A stretch of 64,000 nucleotides of DNA, taken from positions 1-64,000 of the forward strand of contig JAZLFR010000011.1 of NCBI GenBank assembly GCA_045615885.1, given 5' to 3'. Position 1 is the stretch's first letter. Every line of letters starts with the position of its first letter. The notes beneath the pieces were generated by a model. That model had not been told where the DNA came from and ran no database searches. It saw only the letters and a list, made by a program, of their open reading frames with translations. Shown here one piece after another: positions 58,175 to 64,000 of this stretch. Position numbers and translations under genes: made by a program. The stretch is from UBA1765 sp045615885. Its GTDB lineage: Bacteria; Fibrobacterota; Fibrobacteria; Fibrobacterales; Fibrobacteraceae.

Positions 58175-59518
58175 TTAATGCATCGGAGGCGTGTAGGTCA
58201 CACCCTGCTGCTTCAGCGTTTTCTTCGGTTCCAAGCCAACGGAAATAAAGTTCACGAACGATTCCTTTTTAGCCTTGTGCTCAATCAGCATATTAAGGAC
58301 CGGCAAGTCAGACGTATAGAATACAAGCATCTGCTTGCCAACAGGCAAACCTTCCAGAACGACATCATCGCAGGTAACGATATGGCTGAACTTGCTGGAA
58401 CCAACGATACCGACAACCACCCCATTCATCAAACAATCTTCCGTAGGAGGTGCAAAGTCTTCCGCCCTAAGAACCAAATGGATATCAAGATCAATCTTTG
58501 CCGGTTCCGAAAGCTTCAGTGTATCCAAAGAAAGATTTTTTCCTTCCCTCTGCTTCAACTCCTCCGGCTTGACAAATCTTGATTCCGCAATCAAGCCATC
58601 TGCAGTCGTCGCTTCAACGCGAACGCTATCCTGAATGGCTCTGCTCGGGAACGGCAATTCCCAATAGCCCAAGGAATCCGTAAACACCATATGTTCACTT
58701 GTAGCAGAAGTCAAGCCCAAGGCGTACATAAATCCATAAGTATCGGTAATCAAACGAACGGAGGCACCGGCAACAGGCTTCTTGAAAGCATCAGTCACGT
58801 AGCCAGAAAGCACACTGCCCTTCATCCAGACATTCACTGGTTTGTCCCCCATCACCCAGCGCACATCACCCAAATGGAGCGTATCGCCAGAGGTAAGTTC
58901 CACAGAAGACTGCTGGAAAATCACGGAGTCCGCATAACCAAGTTCCTGCAGCTTTTGCACAAGGAACTCGTCGGACGGAATGAATGCAATCTTGAACTTG
59001 CCCGCCGGAAGCGCAATGGAGAAGGTATCTCCTGCAAACACAGAGCGTTCAATGCCAGCCCCAAGAACAGAAAGCTTAAAGCTAGAACCGACGGTAACAT
59101 CATTCAAGTAATCCGCATAATCGAAATTACCAGAAACAACAGCCGGCTTAGCCAAGGAAATTTCAAAATCCTTGCCAAGATTTTCCGCATTGACGGCCTG
59201 CTTCAGGGAAATTTCGGAAGAATCTTCCAACTGCACAAGCAAGTTGAAGGAATCAGCGAGCACGCTGTCAAAAGCAAATACACCATTGGAATCCGTAAGA
59301 GTTTCCAATACTTCCGCCTGCACGCCAAAGGAATCAACAGCGGCAATCATCTTCACAGAGGCGCTGCGGGCAGCAAGTCCGGTCGATGTTTTCACAACGC
59401 CAGCGATTGTATTTTCCGTATCAGTGGCGGTTCCCGCAGTTTTTTCTGCAGAGCAAGCCACAAACACAAAAGCAAAAGTCGCTGCGACGCTAGCTACAAG
59501 AGAAAAAATCTTATTCAT
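58175..59518 (-). CDS. Lipoprotein with repeated carboxypeptidase-regulatory-like domains
   Basis: 447 residues. Signal MNKIFSLVASVAATFAFVFV then ACSAEKT (lipobox). At least two carboxypeptidase-regulatory-like beta folds: NTIAGVVKTSTGLAARSASV ... LTDSNGVFAFDSV, and SVLSGYVTDAFKKPVAGASV ... FTDSLGYWELPFPS. These folds are used in surface adhesion or as spacers. It overlaps the preceding TIGR02147 gene, as the first lipoprotein at 8599 does. ATG 59518 was chosen; ATG 59521 is equally possible. Confidence 0.82.
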   Translation of the reverse strand: MNKIFSLVASVAATFAFVFVACSAEKTAGTATDTENTIAGVVKTSTGLAARSASVKMIAAVDSFGVQAEVLETLTDSNGVFAFDSVLADSFNLLVQLEDSSEISLKQAVNAENLGKDFEISLAKPAVVSGNFDYADYLNDVTVGSSFKLSVLGAGIERSVFAGDTFSIALPAGKFKIAFIPSDEFLVQKLQELGYADSVIFQQSSVELTSGDTLHLGDVRWVMGDKPVNVWMKGSVLSGYVTDAFKKPVAGASVRLITDTYGFMYALGLTSATSEHMVFTDSLGYWELPFPSRAIQDSVRVEATTADGLIAESRFVKPEELKQREGKNLSLDTLKLSEPAKIDLDIHLVLRAEDFAPPTEDCLMNGVVVGIVGSSKFSHIVTCDDVVLEGLPVGKQMLVFYTSDLPVLNMLIEHKAKKESFVNFISVGLEPKKTLKQQGVTYTPPMH

Positions 59519-60371
59519 CATCTTCCCCTTCTAATGTAGTATCTTCTTTGGCCACGTGTTCCTTTGAAAGCGGGAAGAACTGGATATTCAGCTCGCAAAC
59601 CATCGATTCACCTTCGTCAGAGCGCACGATTTCAACAACTTCCTTGCGGAACATGTCGATTTTATGGATAATGCGTTCAAGGCCCTCGGCAGAAACACTC
59701 ATCGTGGTGCAGCTCACATTGCGGCGAGCGGTGCTGTAATTGTCAAGGGCATCTTTTGCAAGGTCCATCATCTGCTTCTGGAAGCCATGCACAAAGAGCG
59801 GAGCGACCTCGCGACCGCTAGAAATAGTCTTGTGTGCAGCGCGATAAAAGCCCTTTTCGTCCTTTTCAATCAATTCCAGGTCAAGCAAAAGTTTAATGGC
59901 CTGCTTTGCCTGCGGGATCGAAATGCGTGGGTTCAGGAACAATGCCAAATCACCGATGTTCGCATCGGTAATGTTCACGACGGCAAGAGCCTCGCGGGCG
60001 GCAACGTAATACCACTTGCTGTAGTACTCCTGCTGCTTTTTTGTAAGCGTGCGAACGGAGCGCGGCAAAAGTTCCGCCATCTGGTCAAAAATCAACTGTT
60101 TGGAATCTGCCGTGGTCGCATGCGTAAAATCAACCATCAACGTAAAGTACTTAGCTTCCTTTTCATTCAAGCCAAGTGCCGAAATAAACTTCGGAAGCAT
60201 CTGCGGGGTAAGCGACTTGCGCCCCTTCACCAAGTCCAGGTAAAATCCAGAAGAAGAAAAGCCTGCCTTCTGGGCAAAAGACCTATACGAAAAATACTTG
60301 TGTACCGACTTGCGGTACTCATAATAATCCTGGAGGTACTTTCTATAGTTGTAATAGGCAAAAACGTTCAT
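59511..60371 (-). CDS. TIGR02147 family protein (second copy)
   Basis: 286 residues. The start NVFAYYNYRKYLQDYYEYRK, the segment FAQKAGFSSSGFYLDLVKGR and CTTMSVSAEGLERIIHKIDM match the first copy at 7776-8609 and the family. The lower-case difference is a longer acidic end (EDTTLEGEDDE), whose codons overlap the lipoprotein start by eight bases. A probable DNA-binding regulator, translated together with the lipoprotein. Confidence 0.87.
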   Translation of the reverse strand: MNVFAYYNYRKYLQDYYEYRKSVHKYFSYRSFAQKAGFSSSGFYLDLVKGRKSLTPQMLPKFISALGLNEKEAKYFTLMVDFTHATTADSKQLIFDQMAELLPRSVRTLTKKQQEYYSKWYYVAAREALAVVNITDANIGDLALFLNPRISIPQAKQAIKLLLDLELIEKDEKGFYRAAHKTISSGREVAPLFVHGFQKQMMDLAKDALDNYSTARRNVSCTTMSVSAEGLERIIHKIDMFRKEVVEIVRSDEGESMVCELNIQFFPLSKEHVAKEDTTLEGEDDE

Positions 60372-60658
60372 AATCCAGAAATAAGATACAAATGGACAGA
60401 AAACAGAAAGTATTTATTCAAATAACTACTTCTGAATCCATTCTAAGATCCTACTAGTTTAACTCACATAAAGTATAAAAATTTTTATTGATTTTTGGGA
60501 ACACTTTCATCACGCAGAAATGCAAAAAAGCGGACTTAAGCCAGCCGTTCTCGCAAGCGGGAACAGCTAGAGAACACTTTCACATTTTTCTTCGCATTCC
60601 ACTATACCAAAACCCCAAAAATTTATCTATTATTTGGGAACACCCAATCCCAATCCCC
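60372..60658. other. Intergenic region upstream of the second TIGR02147 gene
   Basis: No gene found. It is AT-rich near the gene start and contains the repeated phrase GAACACTTTCA (near 60499 and 60573) and related GGGAACAC, which may be regulator sites. An orphan plus-strand terminator-like hairpin follows at 60659-60697. Confidence 0.4.
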
Positions 60659-60697
60659 GGGACCTGATTTCAACAACGGAATCAGGCCCCTTTTTTA
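60659..60697 (+). terminator. Orphan terminator-like hairpin
   Basis: CCTGATT (60663-60669) pairs with AATCAGG (60680-60686), extended by GGG/CCCC, and is followed by six Ts on the plus strand. No plus-strand gene precedes it, which leaves a small RNA or a remnant as possible explanations. Confidence 0.5.
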
Positions 60698-60710
60698 TTT
60701 GTACAGAAAA

Positions 60711-61150
60711 CAGAATATAGGAGTCAGTGACAGGAATCAGGAGTCAGTAGGAAGACATAAGACGGAAGGAACTGTAACTTACCATATTCTGGATCACTTC
60801 GCGTTACTCGTGATGACTGTTAAGACGCAAGAGCCAGATGCAAGATGCAAGAGATTATAATCGCGCCGAAGGCGCCCGAAATGAGCCAGGCGAATTGAGC
60901 TAGCTCAAATTCACTTGGCGAATGAGCCGCATCTATGGCGAAGCCATGAACGCGCCTAACATTCCACTAGATCCTAACCACTAAATCCTAGATCCTTAAA
61001 CTCATTCAGTCGACAGACGCTAGCCTACAGCCGACACACTGGAAATTAACATTCACTATCCCCTACACCCTAAACACTGGAAAATAAAATTCCTTTCGTC
61101 TTTCGTCTACCAGCGAAGCGGTCTTTCGTCTAACCCCTAGATCCTAAAAT
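60711..61150 (-). repeat. Heptamer-rich intergenic repeat, copy 2 (inverted)
   Basis: No gene in about 440 bases. Reading the minus strand, the block order repeats that of copy 1: TAGACGAAAGACGAAAG heptamers, TTTAGGGTGTAGGGG, GGATCTAGGATTTAG, then the CTGACTCCTGATTCCTGT units. 60719-60768 is identical over 50 bases to 35016-35065 in reverse. It also holds palindromic pieces such as GCGCCGAAGGCGC and CTATGGCGAAGCCATG at 60866-60955. Confidence 0.88.
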
Positions 61151-61151
61151 C

Positions 61152-61871
61152 CTATCCCCTATTAAACCCTAGCTTCTGCAATTCTTCTGCAGTAAGCAAG
61201 CGCCAGGAACTCGGTGTAAGGCTATCTTCCAGAACAATGTCGCCGATGGCCAGGCGTTCCAAATCTTCAACATGGTTACCGACGGCGGCAAACATTCTGC
61301 GAACCTGATGGTACAAGCCTTCCGTAATTTCAATATCCACTGTTTTCTCGTCGATTGCGGTCACGGACTTTGCATTTACCGGAGCACGCTCCCCCTTCAG
61401 GAATACACCGTTCAAAAGCTGCTTATCTTGCCCCTTTTCAAAAGGCCTTGCAAGGTGTGCACGATAGCGCTTGCGAAGTCCCTTTTTAGGGCTTTCCATC
61501 TGGTGAATGAACGCCCCGTTGTTCGAGAACAAGAGAAGGCCAGATGTATCCACATCCAAGCGGCCAACGCAACGCACATCCATGCCCACAAAGCGCTCCG
61601 GCAAAAGAGAAAATACAGATTCATGATGCTGCGGCCTTGCACTGCATTCGTAAGCCAGCGGCTTGTGGATTATTCCAAAGATTTCTGTTTCTGTCGAAAT
61701 TTCTTCCCCGCCTACAACAATCGTTTCCGGGCGTGTTTCCAGTTCAAAAGACGGGTCGTCAATCACCTCGCCAGCAACTTCTACAATGCCATCGCGAATC
61801 ATGTTGCGGGCATCTTTGCGAGATCCAAAACCGAGAGAAGCAACCAAACGTTCCAAAGTCAATGCAGGCAT
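61152..61871 (-). CDS. RsuA/RluB-type pseudouridine synthase
   Basis: 239 residues. An S4 RNA-binding domain (LERLVASLGFGSRKDARNMI) precedes the catalytic domain with CVGRLDVDTSGLLLFSNNG (catalytic Asp) and GLYHQVRRMFAAVGNHV. It modifies uridine in rRNA; which position is not certain. ATG 61871 shares one base with the stop of the previous gene. Confidence 0.9.
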   Translation of the reverse strand: MPALTLERLVASLGFGSRKDARNMIRDGIVEVAGEVIDDPSFELETRPETIVVGGEEISTETEIFGIIHKPLAYECSARPQHHESVFSLLPERFVGMDVRCVGRLDVDTSGLLLFSNNGAFIHQMESPKKGLRKRYRAHLARPFEKGQDKQLLNGVFLKGERAPVNAKSVTAIDEKTVDIEITEGLYHQVRRMFAAVGNHVEDLERLAIGDIVLEDSLTPSSWRLLTAEELQKLGFNRG

Positions 61872-62791
61872 CAATCCTCCGCAGCAATAAAGTCAACAAT
61901 CTTGCGACGCCACCAGGCAAGCTTAAAGCCCGTAGCATCTTTCTTGTACTTGCGTTTCATCAAAAAGTAGAGCAAGGCAACGCGCCCGGCAATGTAAGCG
62001 GCAAGCAAAATGAACAAAAGAATCCTAAGCAAATTGATTTGTGCAGTAAACTTACCATAGGCCCCAAGTTCAACGGAGCCGTCCCAATTCATTACAAATG
62101 TAAAGCCCGCAAGCGCCGGGAACACCGTATGCAGGGAACCGAGCAGTGCAGCAAGGCAGCCTGTCTCCTGCGGGGAACGCCCCTTGACACCCTCGATAAA
62201 GGAATCGTGAAATTTAATTCTAAAAAGCTTCAGCGTACGGCCAAGAAGAACCTTCAAGTATTTCCACGCAAGCGAAACCATTTTCGGCTGCAAAAGCAAA
62301 GTGAAAAAATCCCTGTCGCTAAGTTCTTCTTCCTTCCCTTTTTCTTGCTTTGCATCGCCCAAACGTTCTGCCGTGCTTAACTCGGCAGGCTTCTTTTCGA
62401 TTTTTTGTGCAGGTTCCTGCGCAAGGGGCGTTACGGGTTCCACCTTTGCAGTTTCAACAGTTTTTACGGAACTGGCTTCAATTTTCGAAACCTCAGCCGG
62501 AGCGCTAGCCCTTTCCTTCTTCAGTTCCTTTTCCTGCTTGGCCTTTTCTTTTTTCAAGGCCTTCTCTTTTTTTGCAAGAGCCTTGGCTTCTTTCTTTTCT
62601 GCCTTGTGCCTTGCAACCTCTACTTTCTCTTTTTTCTTAAAAACATGCCTGAACTCTTTCTTCCACTTAAAGAAGGCGAGTTTCAAAAAACATTCCTTCA
62701 TCGTCACCTGGAAGTCGGCATGCACGCGCAGCGGGAACAGCAAAAGCACGCCCGCAAGCACGAGAACAGCCAATAAAATCCAGGTAAGCAT
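61871..62791 (-). CDS. DUF2953-like membrane protein with a Lys/Glu-rich segment
   Basis: 306 residues. An N-terminal membrane helix (TWILLAVLVLAGVLLLFPL) and RVHADFQVTMKECFLKLAFF are followed by a highly charged Lys/Glu/Ala region (about 55-155) that is probably a coiled coil or disordered linker. The C-terminal part (KFHDSFIEGVKGRSPQETGC, NWDGSVELGAYGKFTAQINL) matches the end of DUF2953 proteins. Function unknown. It lies between mlaC and a pseudouridine synthase in one operon. Confidence 0.65.
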   Translation of the reverse strand: MLTWILLAVLVLAGVLLLFPLRVHADFQVTMKECFLKLAFFKWKKEFRHVFKKKEKVEVARHKAEKKEAKALAKKEKALKKEKAKQEKELKKERASAPAEVSKIEASSVKTVETAKVEPVTPLAQEPAQKIEKKPAELSTAERLGDAKQEKGKEEELSDRDFFTLLLQPKMVSLAWKYLKVLLGRTLKLFRIKFHDSFIEGVKGRSPQETGCLAALLGSLHTVFPALAGFTFVMNWDGSVELGAYGKFTAQINLLRILLFILLAAYIAGRVALLYFLMKRKYKKDATGFKLAWWRRKIVDFIAAED

Positions 62792-62800
62792 CAAGACCTT

Positions 62801-63379
62801 TTATTCGGCCTGGTCAGCCTTGTTCTTTACGATGTCGGTAAGCTCAGCAAAGGACTTTGTCTTGAGAATTTCGGCAAACTGGTCCTTGTAGTTGCGAGCC
62901 GTAGAAAGATCGTCAATGATCAAATCCCAGGCAAGCCACTTGCCGCCTTCAAGCGTCATCTTGTATTCAAGAACGGCTTCCTTGCCCTTGTTCCAAGTGT
63001 GAGCCACAACGCGAGCTTCGCTGTCGCCCTTCATCTTGGCCGGCTCGTAAGTCGTGGAGTCAGCCTTATAGACTTCCAAGCGCTTTGCGCTGGAATTGCG
63101 GACCATGCGTTCAAATTCGCTAATGAACTTTGCCTGCGCATCTGCCGGCTGTGCTTCAAGAACACCCTTCGGCAAAGACTTTGTAGCAAGCATCTTGAAG
63201 TTGAAGGAATCGTTGAGCAAAGACTTCACGCGTTCACTTTCCTTGGCACTGCGGTTCGCCTTCTTGAGCAACGCCTGGAGCTCCTTGTCCTTCTTCTGCA
63301 CCGCCTGCACAGGGTCTTCTGCAGCAAAGGCAGCAGTAACGGAAAGGCAGAGAGCGGTAATCCACAAAGCAATTTTCAT
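62801..63379 (-). CDS. mlaC: MlaC-family phospholipid-binding exported protein
   Basis: 192 residues. Signal peptide MKIALWITALCLSVTAAFA, then a helical MlaC/Ttg2D domain: SLLNDSFNFKMLATKSLPKG, FISEFERMVRNSSAKRLEVY, ARVVAHTWNKG and WLAWDLIIDDLSTARNYKDQ. It shuttles phospholipids between the outer and inner membranes. Encoded just after a TolC-family gene; other mla genes would be outside the window. Confidence 0.88.
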   Translation of the reverse strand: MKIALWITALCLSVTAAFAAEDPVQAVQKKDKELQALLKKANRSAKESERVKSLLNDSFNFKMLATKSLPKGVLEAQPADAQAKFISEFERMVRNSSAKRLEVYKADSTTYEPAKMKGDSEARVVAHTWNKGKEAVLEYKMTLEGGKWLAWDLIIDDLSTARNYKDQFAEILKTKSFAELTDIVKNKADQAE

Positions 63380-63387
63380 AATTCACC

Positions 63388-64000
63388 TCACTTTAAAACT
63401 TTGTAATCGGCCAAATGCATACCCATCTTGGCAATCAATTCGGCAAGTGCCAAGTTGTATTTGCAAACGGCCATGTAATAATCCTTCTGCAAGTTCACAG
63501 ACTGCGTATATGCAGAAATCAAATCCCCGGTCTTGGAATTATCAAGATCGTACTGCATTGCCGCTCCCTTCAAAATGGCTTCTGCCGCACGGCGGCTTTC
63601 GTTCAGTGCATCCATTTTTTCCTTGGCGGCGAGAGTCTTGTAATATTGTTCTTCGGCCTTGAGCACGGTACCTTCGGCAGCGTACTGCTCCTTCATCTTC
63701 AAAGCACGGTATTCCGTCTTTGCAATGCGGTATTTTTCGAGGCCACTCCAAAAGTTCAGACGGTAACGAAGTCCCAATCCGATTGTACCGGCAATCTTGT
63801 TCACGGCGTCCTGGGCAAATGCATTTTTCTGCACAGCATCGCGATTGCCAGCCCAAGATTTCACATACTGGAATTCGCCCATAATGAAAAATTCCGGAGC
63901 AAGCTTCGCCTGCGCAAGATCCATCTGGTACGACTTTGCGGCAAGGCCATACTCCAGGCGTTTCAAATCCGGATGGTACGCCATGGTCAAATCCCGCACC
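63388..64000 (-). CDS. TolC-family outer membrane protein (partial)
   Basis: The C-terminal roughly 203 residues of a TolC-type efflux channel. The long coiled-coil helices (YRIAKTEYRALKMKEQYAAE, LKAEEQYYKTLAAKEKMDAL) and a beta stretch (IGLGLRYRLNFWSG) give the alternation typical of the family. The reading frame continues past base 64000. It precedes mlaC by 8 bases, an arrangement used in some anaerobes for lipid or efflux systems. Confidence 0.8.
   Translation of the reverse strand, partial: VRDLTMAYHPDLKRLEYGLAAKSYQMDLAQAKLAPEFFIMGEFQYVKSWAGNRDAVQKNAFAQDAVNKIAGTIGLGLRYRLNFWSGLEKYRIAKTEYRALKMKEQYAAEGTVLKAEEQYYKTLAAKEKMDALNESRRAAEAILKGAAMQYDLDNSKTGDLISAYTQSVNLQKDYYMAVCKYNLALAELIAKMGMHLADYKVLK

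Noticed and set aside
35016..60768. Inverted 50-bp copies as ends of a large transposon
   Set aside because: The segment holds ordinary housekeeping genes, with no transposase or integrase, and the repeats also occur in pieces elsewhere in the window.
1..64000. tRNA, rRNA, tmRNA or known riboswitch genes
   Set aside because: I read for tRNA-like cloverleaf ends, rRNA signatures and common riboswitch cores and saw none I could support; a covariance-model search was not possible here.

Overview
The window looks like chromosome of a Fibrobacter-type anaerobe (Fibrobacterota). The signs are two TIGR02147-family genes, each overlapping the start of a lipoprotein gene, lipoproteins with long Ser-rich linkers, a signal-less GH5 glycosidase, an MqnA-type (futalosine pathway) menaquinone gene, and a strictly anaerobic flavour (rubrerythrin, iron-sulfur flavoprotein-like reductase, nickel-pincer genes). 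This rests on gene content and protein style; no rRNA or tRNA gene was found to confirm it.

Layout. 0-0.14 kb: end of an IS3-like element. 0.2-3.6 kb: zinc uptake operon (znuA, znuC, znuB) plus an exported OB-fold-like protein. 3.6-6.9 kb: ArsR regulator with its operator, then an arsenic operon (redox protein, ArsF-like, ArsG-like permease, arsC, ArsP-like permease) behind a matching operator. 6.9-10.6 kb: ATPase relic and a TIGR02147 gene with two Ser-rich lipoproteins. 10.7-11.3 kb: flavin reductase. 11.4-20.3 kb: an AT-rich accessory island with XRE regulator plus ImmA-type protease, a duplicated two-gene cassette around a DUF4417-like gene, and a type III restriction-modification pair. 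Its right edge truncates a chromosomal lipoprotein gene. 20.4-27.8 kb: a long leftward operon (two small membrane proteins, two DUF362 proteins, tatA, tatC, larB, larC) and larE; both have MerR-type promoters with 19-bp spacers and a shared dyad, next to a merR gene. 27.8-34.7 kb: housekeeping genes (rsmB, fmt, gluQ, a YeiH-type transporter, miaA, pdxJ). 34.7-45 kb: a heptamer-rich intergenic repeat, mqnA, a GH5 enzyme, aroA, a PBP4-DUF1460 fusion, hisF, tldD and nnr. 45-57 kb: a phosphate cluster (PiT transporter, phoB, phoR, ppx, ppk, phoU) in which the pst transporter operon has collapsed to a pstS start and a pstB without Walker A, interrupted by a 3.4-kb accessory segment with an NYN-domain gene and several tiny ORFs. 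57.5-64 kb: rubrerythrin, a second TIGR02147-lipoprotein pair, a second heptamer-rich repeat in opposite orientation, a pseudouridine synthase, a DUF2953-like protein, mlaC and part of a TolC-family gene.

The most interesting parts are the MerR-controlled operon that joins nickel-pincer cofactor genes to Tat export and a Tat-signal DUF362 protein; the island operon with two paralogous gene pairs, one of which appears to start at ACG; the NYN/tiny-ORF operon; and a classical -1 slippery heptamer joining znuB to the next gene. Several small genes (17-62 codons) were found only by reading the sequence directly.
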